64,000 nt of DNA from Phialocephala subalpina (Eukaryota > Ascomycota > Leotiomycetes > Helotiales > Mollisiaceae), in NCBI GenBank assembly GCA_900073065.1, contig FJOG01000012.1, forward strand, positions 1,435,059 through 1,499,058, in the 5' to 3' direction. The notes below the pieces were generated by a model, which searched no databases, was not told where the DNA came from, and worked only from the letters and a program-made list of their open reading frames with translations. The translations under genes were made by a program, and so were the position numbers. Each line of letters starts with the position of its first letter. The stretch's first letter is position 1. Positions 55,227 through 64,000 of the stretch are shown here, piece by piece.

Positions 55227-56611
55227 ATGAATTCGTACGCTAACCCTGCGATTTCAAATGCAGTCAATCCCTCAGCCTATGGCTATGCCCATGGTATGTT
55301 AAACGCGTGTTTACTACCTGCAAAGCATATGCTGACAATACGCGCAGGACCTGTCCCTAACCCGAACGAAGGATGGAGCCCTCACCCCCCCCCCGCCGAA
55401 GGCGCAAAGTGTATGCAAAACATCTGCGCACGAGCTGGCAAACATCTGCTAACCATATGCAGCTCCTGCTGTAACTGCTGCTATCAATGCTAGTAAGTCT
55501 CAGCTCATTTGCGCGAAATGTGCGAAGCATATGCTAAGAATCAGCTGCACCCAATCCAGGAAGCGTTCTCTCCAAGGTCAACTCAGGAGTGTAAGTTCAC
55601 AATATGCTTGTTATTGCTTGAGCATATGCTGATCGTATGCAGCTGCGATATCGACGTCGGCACTGGCCAAATGTGTGGTCAGGTCTTTGGTGATCAACCA
55701 TCTGTACGTTCGCCATACGCACAGCATATGCCGCGCTGATACTGTGCTTTAGCTTCGTCGTCATATGAGAGAGGCCCACCCCGGAGCTGGTAAAGCCCCC
55801 AAGTCCCCCATAATTCGAGCATATGCTAAGCACCTGCAGTCGTAAACCCCAATCGATTGAACACAACCATTCAAGAGGAGTCCGCCGGTCAATTGTATGG
55901 TGGTCACATGGCGAGCATATGCAGAGCTGATGCTGAGCAGGGCATTGAAATCATGGGTCCGCTCTGGCGGTTGGCGTGCTGCTGACTATGTTCGTGAACC
56001 TGGGTATGTCATGCATAAGTTGTGCATATGCCTAGCTAATGCATCGCAGACGTGGACCTGCTGGTGGATACATCGATCAATATGCTACGGCTATGGAGGA
56101 TCTTGCGTAAGCATATCCTTTCTATATTCGTTGCATATGCATTGCTAATGGTTTAGTCGCACTAACCCTACATTTGCTGCTGCATATGGTACTCACTTCC
56201 ATCGTTCTGTAAGCAAAATACCTACCCAGGATGTGCTGTGCATATGCTGACCTTGGAAGTCTGCTGCTGGTTCCCCTAACCCATCCTCTTCTCGCAAGAG
56301 AAAGGTATGTAGCATTTCAATGCCGGGCATAACCTTCGCATATGCTGACCATATCTAGCGTGGCCCTGAGCCCCCAAATGAAGAAGACCCCCCCTCCCCA
56401 AGTGCTGGTGAGAAACTTGAGGTCAGCATGCTCTAAGCATATGCTAACGCTATGCCCAGGTCGTGGAAAGAGAGCCTCTGCCAAGAAGAAGGCCGCCAAG
56501 AAGACTGGTGCCCAAGGCAAGTGTTCCAAATCAATCAAGCATATGTTGTGCTAATGTTGTGCAGGTGGTACGCGCGATGGTTTACGCTCCTCTGCATCCG
56601 ATGGTGTCTAA
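55227..56611 (+). CDS. Transposon accessory gene C: atypical C2H2 finger protein
   Basis: Paralog of A with the same exon order. MNSYANPAISNAVNPSAYGY then AHG, an intron, and PVPNPNEGWSPHPPPAEGA. The finger is CDIDVGTGQMCGQVFGDQPS joined to LRRHMREAHPGAGKAPK. Then VNPNRLNTTIQEESAGQLYG, ALKSWVRSGGWRAADYVREP, RGPAGGYIDQYATAMEDLA and RTNPTFAAAYGTHFHRS. The tail is very basic, RGKRASAKKKAAKKTGAQG, like histone H1 or an AT-hook tail, ending in SSASDGV. The last intron appears to be GC-AG. Palindrome motifs are in most introns, and an in-frame ATG within a palindrome at 55218 is an alternative start. Exon borders are partly approximate. Confidence 0.65.
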
Positions 56612-57017
56612 GTTGAGCTTATGCTCGACTTAGGCTTTGCCCTGGTGTAGCGGTTAGTGGCCTTCGGTCACCCACAATGTGGTGAGCATATGCCTAGTTT
56701 GTGGTGAGCGTCTAGCAAATGAATTCTTTCGTTGCGTAGCATATGCGAGCCTCGTGGAGAGCATGACTCAATGAAATTCTTTGCATTGCACTTGAAATTG
56801 ATAGTTCTATGTGATGAAATCATAATTGTATAAAACTTAAAATGTGAATTAAATATAAATGTATAGCACATGCTTAGCTTGTGCGGCGGACGGAGGGTTG
56901 GCGGTCGGGGTGGAGGTGGTTATTTTTTCTCGGGGGGAGTGTTGTATTATCAAGAGCATAGGTGAAGCATATGCGAATGATTTTATTTAATTTGAAATAA
57001 GCTTTCGGAGAATAAAT

Positions 57018-57044
57018 GATCGGCATATTGCTCAACATTTTAGT
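57018..57044 (-). repeat. Right terminal inverted repeat (27 bp)
   Basis: It begins GATCGGCATATTGC and ends TTTTAGT on the plus strand, the inverse of 45855-45881 with four differences. Confidence 0.82.
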
Positions 57045-57050
57045 AATATT
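57045..57050. repeat. Right AATATT flank (putative target-site duplication)
   Basis: This is the direct counterpart of 45849-45854, immediately outside the right inverted repeat. Confidence 0.6.
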
Positions 57051-57587
57051 GCCGAGCCTGTGCCCCGTTTCACAGAGAGTCAAGCGGTATGTACGAAGTA
57101 GATCTTTCCTAGAGCCAATTGCATTATGAGCGGAGTAGAAGTTTTGAGATGAGATAGTCACGCGGCTATGATGTTTACCTATTAGAGAGCAATAATCTGA
57201 AATTATTGATTTGGTCAACGCAACCCTTCAGCGATGGGAACACACAAGTTCGTTCAATGCGCGGGCTTCTCGCCGCTTACCCAATAGACCTCGTCTATCA
57301 GACACCAAATGCGCTTTTTCGTACTGGTCTGGCTGACCGAGTCACTTCTTTGTGCACTTTTATTTATCAAGTCATATCAAGAGATTGGTCTATGTACGCC
57401 ATCGTGGCGAGGCGTCCACCTGCATTGGCAAGTTAGAGAAGGCATAGATGTGGTCGAGAAGGGTTTGAAGGACTGAAAAGCGAATAGACCCAATACAATT
57501 CGTATTCTACAGCGGCTCTTGCAAGACCACCAAATCAGTGACCTTGAAGTTTTCAGAGTATATAAATATATTCATTGAAACTATTGA
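57051..57587. other. Intergenic region right of the transposon
   Basis: No gene is supported, and GCATATGC motifs stop before this point. It contains the 3' flank of the membrane-protein locus. Confidence 0.4.
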
Positions 57588-59539
57588 TTAAAAATGGGGA
57601 ACATAGTTCATGAAGTTTAGATGTGGAGTTTGGTACACCCCGACGGAAACAGAACGCAGAGAAATGAACACCTCGACTACAATGAAGAGCCTTGCTGCAA
57701 TGTATGCAAGCACGACGGCTATTATCGGAATATAAACAACGATGAAAATTGCCCACGCGATAATGAAGAACACCTGCAGAGTCCAATAGGCAGCTTTGTC
57801 GGCCGGGGATTTCGGTATGTACTCTAGATCCGGGAACGTCGGCCTAGGAGTTTTAACAGCAGAATTGATACTGATGGTAGCATAGTATTTAATTATGCTG
57901 GAAATAGAATCATTGTTAATCTCCTCGCCTACTGTGGGCTCCTTCTTTTTCTTCTGGCGTTTGAATGACGACTTCCAAAACTTGGCAACTTTTCTTGACA
58001 CGATTTCGTACACGTCTACTTCGAATGTCAAGTCGATGATTGAATTGGCAAGTAGCCCGAGAAAGAGGACGACCAAGACCGGAATGGCGATTCCGAGTAC
58101 TATTGCTCCGACTCCGAGAAAGATACCAAGAAAGACACCGAAAAAGACTGGAATCAAGGCTGCAAAACCGAGAAGGAAGAAGCAGGATATCTCCCACAGG
58201 AGGTGCTCGATGGCGGTGGGGAATCCAATATCAATCGCTGCATAGTGAACGCCGCCATATGCACCAGGAAGAAAAATGAAAACAATCGCAACCAAAAGAA
58301 CCACCAGGTACACGCCCGGCTTTCCAAAGTAGTCGAAAGAACCCAACAGGTCCGGGATTCCGGTCCAATTCTGCTCGCGGAAGGTGAGTAGTCGCTCCCC
58401 ATATTGCTGAAGGCGTCTATCGTTGAAAGGGTCAAAAGGCGCATCAGTAGAGACCGATCCAGGCTCTAGTTTTGATTGGATCTGCTGGTTGATGAAAGTG
58501 CCGGCAAGGTTGAGCCTGTGGATGTCTTTGTGTGAGAGGGAGAGCATCGAACCTTGGGTTCTGGGCGCCATGATTGGTAGGTAAAGCTTGAGCGATTTCT
58601 CCCAGAGTCGGCGGAGAAACTTTGTTACTTGGTCTGTATCGGAAGTTTTTATCACTTTCTTTACATTCTTCGGCCGTGGCGAAAACATTGAGGGCCCTAG
58701 TCCAGTACTCAGTGCCTGACCACTGACTAAGGTACAGGATATTGCGTCTGATGTGTCTGCAACATATCTGCGTTTGATCTTTTGCGCCGAGTATCGTTGG
58801 GAAGTGCCTTCCGGGGTTTCCCGGACCGTATTTCGATAGGTGATAATATCATCTCCAGGTAGGTCATCCAAAGATACTAGTTGTCCATCAGATGGCTTAC
58901 TCTCGGCCGTTGTCTTTTTCCCGCGTCCTTCTCGACCCTCATCTATCTCTCTGACGAGCGGCCAGTCCTGCTGTGCCAGGCTTCCATACCACTGAAGAGG
59001 TGGATCAAGGCTTGAAAAACCAAACTAACTTCTCTCGCGTGATAGTTTCCCGGTACGAGTCAACGTAAACCCGGAGCGCTCATTCCACTGAGTACTCGCA
59101 ACCATGAAAGCCAGTGTCTCTTGGAAATTTTCGGCTGGTACCCAGGTAGAATCATGAACATCGAATGGCTTGCGCATCCACAGGGAGTACATCGTCAAGG
59201 CGCAGACCACATGCACGATAGTATGTATCTCGAGCAATGTGATCGGATATTCAGCGACCTTCCTTTCAAGGACCTGTCCGACCACCCAGAGAACTTGAAC
59301 GCAGATAAGAATTTTTGCAAGAAGATTAGCTTTGCTCTTGTCGTCAATGGTGTGTCTCGTTGGATGGAAAAAGTATCCCCGGCTAGCTAGTAAGAGCATT
59401 CCGTTGGTAGTAATAGTTGCGTGATCCAAGGTATTATGCAGCTGACTTATATCGACGACAAATCCTCCCATAGACACGAAATAAGCGTAGACGAGATTGA
59501 AGACAGGCTTTACTTTCTTAGAAGCCTTACGAGCCTAAT

Positions 59540-60790
59540 CGCAGTAGTCTGTGCGCACAGGGCACTTTTAAGGCATTTTTTCTGCCGGAGCCTCACTAAA
59601 CCCCCTAAAATGAGTGTTTCTACTCCCCCTCTCGATTTTGACCACAAAAAGGGCTTTGAGATCCCTACAAAGCATAAGGAAGCTATCCGCCAGCTCTATT
59701 GAGTTGGGAAAGTGTCGAAATTACGGCTGCAAGAGCGCTACCAGCTTGGAGATACGACAATTGATAGGATTCTAGCATATGAGGCACCGGAGCGGCTCAG
59801 GGCGAACAGGAAGGGAAAGCCCAAGAAGATTAGTGATGCGCAGATAGATGTGGTTATTGAATATCTCTCCGAATGTTACGAAAATCGATGCCTCGACTAC
59901 GATCACTTGGTTATAGAGCTCAAGCTCACAGTCACCGGATCTACTCTACAACGCAGGCTTTATCAACGCGGCTACTTTCGATGTGTAGCTTGCCAGAAGC
60001 CCTACCTCACTGCGGCACAAGTACTAGGTCGACTCCTTTGGGCGATAGGACACATATTCTGGCACTTGGAATGGCTCAAGGTCTTGTGGTCAGACGAGGT
60101 TACATTCTTAATAGGAGGGAGGACTGCGAAGCAGAGGGTGACTAGGAATAAGAGCGAGAGGACACACCCTACATGCATATAACACCAGTTTCATAGAGGG
60201 CATACAACACCGGTTCACGCTTGGGGAGCAATTNNNNNNNNNNNNNNNNNNNNNNNNNNNNNNNNNNNNNNNNNNNNNNNNNNNNNNNNNNNNNNNNNNN
60301 NNNNNNNNNNNNNNNNNNNNNNNNNNNNNNNNNNNNNNNNNNNNNNNNNNNNNNNNNNNNNNNNNNNNNNNNNNNNNNNNNNNNNNNNNNNNNNNNNNNN
60401 NNNNNNNNNNNNNNNNNNNNNNNNNNNNNNNNNNNNNNNNNNNNNNNNNNNNNNNNNNNNNNNNNNNNNNNNNNNNNNNNNNNNNNNNNNNNNNNNNNNN
60501 NNNNNNNNNNNNNNNNNNNNNNNNNNNNNNNNNNNNNNNNNNNNNNNNNNNNNNNNNNNNNNNNNNNNNNNNNNNNNNNNNNNNNNNNNNNNNNNNNNNN
60601 NNNNNNNNNNNNNNNNNNNNNNNNNNNNNNNNNNNNNNNNNNNNNNNNNNNNNNNNNNNNNNNNNNNNNNNNNNNNNNNNNNNNNNNNNNNNNNNNNNNN
60701 NNNNNNNNNNNNNNNNNNNNNNNNGCTCTGACAGCCCATTTCTGCCGACGAAGTTTGGATGGCTTCTTGCTCTGAGTATGCCTTAACTGA
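59540..60790 (+). mobile_element. Tc1/mariner element inside an intron, transposase broken
   Basis: From 59610 the plus strand encodes MSVSTPPLDFDHKKGFEIPT, then an in-frame TGA at 59700-59702, then VSKLRLQERYQLGDTTIDRI (HTH), RANRKGKPKKISDAQIDVVI and LKVLWSDEVTFLIGG, where WSDE holds a catalytic Asp. A second in-frame stop, TAA at 60180-60182, precedes HQFHRGHTTPVHAWGA. Both stops fit C-to-T changes (CGA to TGA, CAA to TAA). A 491-bp N gap (60234-60724) hides the rest. It is a different subfamily from the 20-kb element. The ends are approximate; inverted repeats were not resolved. Confidence 0.7.
60234..60724. other. Assembly gap (491 N) inside the Tc1/mariner element
   Basis: The gap follows the HAWGA stretch of the transposase and hides its C-terminal catalytic part and probably the right end. 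Confidence 0.95.
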
Positions 60791-61236
60791 TGAACTTCGT
60801 GTCAGCCAGGGCTTCGTGCTGGAAAATCTCGCATCCGAGGACTTACTTGTGCTATCTTTTCGGGATTATTAGCTGCGATCCTCTTCAACTCCCACAAGAA
60901 GGTCATCGCCGTAAGCCATTGCTGAAACGCTACAAACACAACGATCTCAGGCGCAACCAGGGCTATTAAGACCCATTTGATCTTTCGCCTCAACCCCACC
61001 AACGACGGCTCATCTGATGGAGGAACGTTGAGGTGGATTGCGTTCCAGACACATAGTACCAGTGTGAAGATGCAGCTGTATAGCAATGACCAGGTCCCTC
61101 GTCCTGGCGGATCAGGTTGCCAGGCTGGTGACGCTTTCTCCTGAAACAAGGCTGTGGTATTTTGTACGGCCACTGGTGCAGCAGAGCTTGGATCGATGCG
61201 ACCAAAGTAAATGAGTAGTGCAATGCACACCAACAT

Positions 61237-61818
61237 CTTTGGAGAATTTGGATATTCTCACAGAACGGAACGTAAGCTCAATAGCAGGATTCAAACCTGA
61301 AGAAAGAGCACAACGAGAACGACAATCAGAACCTTCGTGGTGAGGCTCAATGGACTACCTAGCTTAGGCTAGCTCCCAGTGTCAAGAAAAGCGGCACCCC
61401 AAAAGTCCCACGCAGTAGGGAACATTAGAAGCTAAGGAAAGTCTTGAAGTCCGGTCAAATATTTTATTATTGAGCAAATAAATCTCACATCTTGGGCAAA
61501 CGCTTTTAGAACTTCACTACAAAGTACCTTCAGTTCTAGGATATTTTATTGCTTTCATTTACAGCTCGCTAGAACACTGTGTGCCGCTTTTATTCGACAT
61601 CGTGAGGCTAGCTACACCTAGTCACCGATGCATTGCCACACCTTCAACTGCGCCCAATCCAGCCACATAGTTAATGACCCCAAGCTATACGGTCATTGGG
61701 TAGCTATCAGCCATTGACAGACCGTAAGTTGGGGGCTGCTCTTATCCTGTGGTGGCCGCAGCTAAGCGAGCCATTCAGGGGGGGAGGGACTGTTGCCTGC
61801 TGACAAGGGGGCTGCATC
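61237..61818. other. Intergenic region
   Basis: Divergent promoters of the membrane-protein locus and the next locus. No gene or repeat is seen. Confidence 0.4.
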
Positions 61819-62907
61819 GTGTCAGCCGCACCTCGAATTTGTCTCAAAAACAACCACCACCATCCTATCCTCTCAAGACTCGAGACATGGATAGGAGTAC
61901 GGATGCATGGCCGCAAACATGACAAAAGTCTTCCCACTAGATCCACGAATTGGTGTAACACCAACTTACAACCGAACCACTGTTATCTCAATCATAACCT
62001 CTTCTACCAATCCCTTACTCAACTCCCCTACCTCGAGCCTTCCGACATCCTTTACCCGCCATCTGAAGGCTGGCCAAATATCAACCAATCAACCTTCACC
62101 TTCCTTAAGAAAACCGATGAAGTCATCGAGCTCTTGAAGCATTTGCCATACCACAAGAATCCATTTTCGCATTCAGGCGGCTTTGCGGTCGCACCTCATA
62201 CTTTCACAATCAATTATTCGGGATGGACGCTTGAGAGCGCAGCGGACGAGCAGGAGGTACATCTCCAGTTGCCGCATGTTGATAAATAGGAAGATGTCCC
62301 TCCTTGGGTCGCATTTTTGACTTGTCGGGGAAATAATCTTGAGGGGATCAGTTTGATGATTGATACTTCTGATGGTGATTCATTTGCCCTCACATTCGGA
62401 ACATGCCCTTTTTCTCAAAATCTCCACATCTGGAGAGCTCGGGTATCAGTTGCGGAAGCGGCTGGAGGCAAAATGTATGGTATTGATGTCAAATCTGTCT
62501 GTCTAGCTAAGTGGAAATGTCTGCTTGATATAGTGCTCTTGCTGGAACATCGGAATTAGGCCAAACCGCCTAGTGAAACGATGCGTAACTGATGATGCGG
62601 CTTCATGCCAACATGCTACAATTTCCCCATCGCATTGAGACCATCATCACAGATTACGAGTCCTCAACTGACATCGGGACAATATTGATGGAAGGTAGGA
62701 ACGGTAACGGAATACAGACATAAAGGATTCCAATACGACGAACTTGACTATGAGCCCGATGACCCTCGAAGCTGGAGAGACAAATGCGATCGGACGATGA
62801 GGCTGAAAGATTATCTCATTATTTGTGCTCATGGCTGGCCGGACAGCTTTGATCGGGAGGGATGCAGGAAGGCATTGATGGCCTGGGAGAAAGGTCGGAA
62901 GCAATGA
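61819..62907 (+). pseudogene. Unknown fungal gene with in-frame stop
   Basis: One frame encodes NHNLFYQSLTQLPYLEPSDI, YPPSEGWPNINQSTFTFLKK and TDEVIELLKHLPYHKN, then a TAG at 62287-62289. The same frame continues past it with EDVPPWVAFLTCRGNNLEG and LMIDTSDGDSFALTFGTCPF, ending at 62559. Another frame then gives YDELDYEPDDPRSWRDKC and GWPDSFDREGCRKALMAWEK up to about 62907, a plausible C-terminus. I recall similar uncharacterised proteins in filamentous fungi but cannot name the family. At least one stop and one frame change make it a likely pseudogene; unrecognised introns are the alternative. Confidence 0.5.
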
Positions 62908-63578
62908 ATCTTCTATATGGTAAGTTTTGCATGATGTCTTCGACACCCCTTGCTTGTATAGAACCTACTGGTGGGCTTCCATACCTTGGGCTGTTAGTGT
63001 ACATGCATGCTCCAAGATGTGGGAAGGGAATCGGGTATTGATACCGACGCGGGGTACCTCCGTAGTTGGCGGGGTAATTTTCAGGGGCCGGCGGGCCGCT
63101 CTCGCTAAGATTCTCAGTGACCTCCTCTCTTTTTCCTGTCATGACCAAATTGCAGATATACACTGTATTGAGCTGCAATGTCCAAAAGACTTTGAGCGAT
63201 CCGTTACAGCATATCAAATCTTTTGCTCCATTTCGCTGCAGTCAGCCGGAGGGGAGTTTCGCTGAAAGCTGAGCAAGCCTCGGGACCTGTTCAGGGCGAC
63301 CGGCAGTCAGCCACAAGCCATCTCGTGATCGTCACTTCCTTTCTGTCTCACCACCACAGCATGAGGCACCCAATAAAATATTACAACCACCTCACGATGC
63401 ACACAAGGCTGAAATATCAGCTGAAGAAATGTCTCAGGGTTTCAGGTGGACAGAGTTTACCTGGGCGCCCAACTTATTCCTTTCCTCACTCCAATTTATC
63501 CTGAATTCTATTGCATCCAAAGGAAAATTCGCTCAACTCCACAGCTTAGGTATCAAAGTTATAGGATAGATATTCGCA
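62908..63578. other. Intergenic region
   Basis: No gene is supported. The right part should hold the promoter of the Vps62-like gene. Confidence 0.4.
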
Positions 63579-64000
63579 ATGGCACAACCTCTCACCCGTT
63601 CAGACATCGAAGCAGCCATCGCGAAGTATGGCCCAGTGCTGCAACTACATCCTGAAGAGCAATATCTCAACTGCTCCGTCGAATGGATGCTCTCACACAG
63701 CACCTTGATCGACAGCAAAGACAAAACAAAGAACATCGTTCATCCCCGTGGCGATCAGCTTCCGCAAGCACCAAAGCAAGGAACTCGATATTACCTCCAA
63801 GTCGAAGATTCAGCAAAACCAGGCAACTTCTCCACTGCCAAAGCATATGTGAATGCATTCTGGCAGAAAGGAATGACCTATACCGACCTCCAGTTCTGGT
63901 TCTTCAGTGCCTACAACGGACACGGAACTGCCAGATTCGCAAGCCTGGTCAACGGCAAAATTGAGCACCAGGCTGATGTCAACGTCGCTCCACTTGGAGA
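63579..64000 (+). CDS. Vps62-like protein, 5' part only
   Basis: The frame opens MAQPLTRSDIEAAIAKYGPV and stays open to the window end (140 residues). LQLHPEEQYLNCSVEWMLSH, GTRYYLQVEDSAKPGNFS, TDLQFWFFSAYNGHGTA and GKIEHQADVNVAPLGE match the Vps62-related family, including the typical FWFFYAYNG-type segment. The protein is expected to be soluble, and its role is poorly known; the name comes from a yeast vacuolar sorting gene. The start is the only ATG in a favourable position before the motif, and the C-terminus lies beyond the window. Confidence 0.8.
   Translation, partial: MAQPLTRSDIEAAIAKYGPVLQLHPEEQYLNCSVEWMLSHSTLIDSKDKTKNIVHPRGDQLPQAPKQGTRYYLQVEDSAKPGNFSTAKAYVNAFWQKGMTYTDLQFWFFSAYNGHGTARFASLVNGKIEHQADVNVAPLG

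Larger units (their letters stand above)
45968..56974. repeat. GCATATGC palindrome family (~50 dispersed copies)
   Basis: Intronic copies usually read AGCATATGCTNAN, where CTNAN doubles as the branch-site consensus; examples lie near 46282, 47089, 48190, 49977, 50746, 51441, 55621 and 56436. Exonic copies in the transposase tail and paralog B are longer: 51821-51842, 54181-54202 and 54382-54403 are 22-bp palindromes with one mismatch each. Others lie just upstream of start codons (52911, 55212). Counts were made by eye. Confidence 0.88.
45855..57044. mobile_element. 11.19-kb TIR DNA transposon with transposase, three zinc-finger paralogs and palindrome repeats
   Basis: Both ends carry a 27-bp inverted repeat (23 of 27 positions match) bordered by AATATT. 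The palindrome GCATATGC occurs about 50 times between 45968 and 56974 and was not seen elsewhere in the window, so the motif block and the inverted repeats define the same unit independently. Inside are four multi-exon genes: finger paralog A (46068), a MULE-like transposase (47754), paralog B (52927) and paralog C (55227), all on the plus strand. The left end lies 75 bp past the TmpA-like stop codon. An 885-bp N gap falls in the transposase. Open frames in all visible exons suggest a young or active copy. Confidence 0.85.
57588..61236 (-). pseudogene. Multi-pass membrane protein gene with premature stop and transposon-bearing intron
   Basis: Exon 1 (61236 to about 60853) encodes MLVCIALLIYFGRIDPSSAA, then GRGTWSLLYSCIFTLVLCVW and KWVLIALVAPEIVVFVAFQQ, a pattern common to fungal multi-pass proteins of unknown function. 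A GTAAGT donor opens an intron that contains a Tc1/mariner element, and splicing resumes near 59538 with KASKKVKPVFNLVYAYFVSM. The frame then runs through GGFVVDISQLHNTLDH and LLEIHTIVHVVCALTMYSLW to a TAG at 59025-59027. Beyond it the same frame continues without interruption (FGFSSLDPPLQWYGSLAQQD) to the end at 57588 with several more hydrophobic helices (VYLVVLLVAIVFIFLPGAYG). The single stop fits CAG to TAG. If read through or mis-assembled, the gene would be intact. Confidence 0.65.

Noticed and set aside
56640..56710. tRNA-like sequence (TGGTGTAGCGGTTAGTGG)
   Set aside because: It resembles an A-box, but there is no GGTTCGANNCC B-box and no foldable acceptor stem nearby.
45968..56974. 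The repeated GCATATGC motif as a CRISPR array
   Set aside because: Spacing is irregular (tens to hundreds of bp), units are palindromic and sit in introns of a eukaryotic transposon; there are no uniform spacers or cas genes.
45855..57044. The 11-kb element as a Starship-type cargo element
   Set aside because: No tyrosine-recombinase captain is seen. Terminal inverted repeats and a D-D-CxxH-E transposase indicate a DDE transposon instead.

Overview
This window is nuclear DNA of a filamentous ascomycete, probably Pezizomycotina and possibly Leotiomycetes (inference). The reasons are short introns with GTRNGT donors and CTRAY-like branch sites, fungus-specific families (CipC, HET-domain, 2EXR, DASH Spc19, TmpA-like, fungal CorA-like), AT-rich patches, and broken transposons and genes whose stop codons look like C-to-T changes. 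Three runs of N (31036-31611, 48479-49363, 60234-60724) fall inside repetitive features.

Layout. 0.3-8 kb: a CipC-like stress protein, a HET/ankyrin NLR-like protein and a RING-H2 protein. 8-14.4 kb: a compact metabolic trio (SDR dehydrogenase, IlvD/EDD Fe-S dehydratase, thiamine-diphosphate decarboxylase) that could act in sequence on a sugar acid or branched 2-oxo acid. 14.8-28.4 kb: accessory DNA with unknown genes, a second HET gene, a broken Tc1/mariner element and a solo end of the same family, an S1/P1 nuclease pseudogene, a CorA-like protein, an AT-rich island, a HET pseudogene and a conserved fungal gene. 29.3-35.2 kb: a very large protein with a coiled-coil N-terminus and at least 27 copies of a 34-35 residue repeat I do not recognise. 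35.3-45.8 kb: a Gfo/Idh/MocA oxidoreductase, a broken Fungal_N/SH3-type gene, the kinetochore gene spc19, a 2EXR protein and a TmpA-like membrane flavoprotein.

45.86-57.04 kb is the most striking region. It is a single 11.19 kb DNA transposon with 27-bp terminal inverted repeats (23/27 matching) flanked by AATATT on both sides. It carries a multi-exon MULE-like transposase (D, D, CxxH and E landmarks) and three paralogous genes for small proteins with an atypical C-x9-C-x12-H-x4-H finger and mostly basic C-termini. About 50 copies of the palindrome GCATATGC lie across the element, and I found none in the other 53 kb. Most sit inside the element's ~45-55 nt introns, fused to the branch site (GCATATGCTNAC). 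Others sit in exons as 22-24 bp near-perfect palindromes whose arms differ between copies yet stay complementary. At one homologous exon junction the motif-bearing intron is present in two paralogs and absent in the third. Together this looks like an introner-like or transposon-coupled palindrome family that I do not recognise as described.

57.6-64 kb: a membrane-protein gene with one in-frame stop and a Tc1/mariner element in its intron, an unknown gene with an in-frame stop, and the 5' part of a Vps62-like gene.
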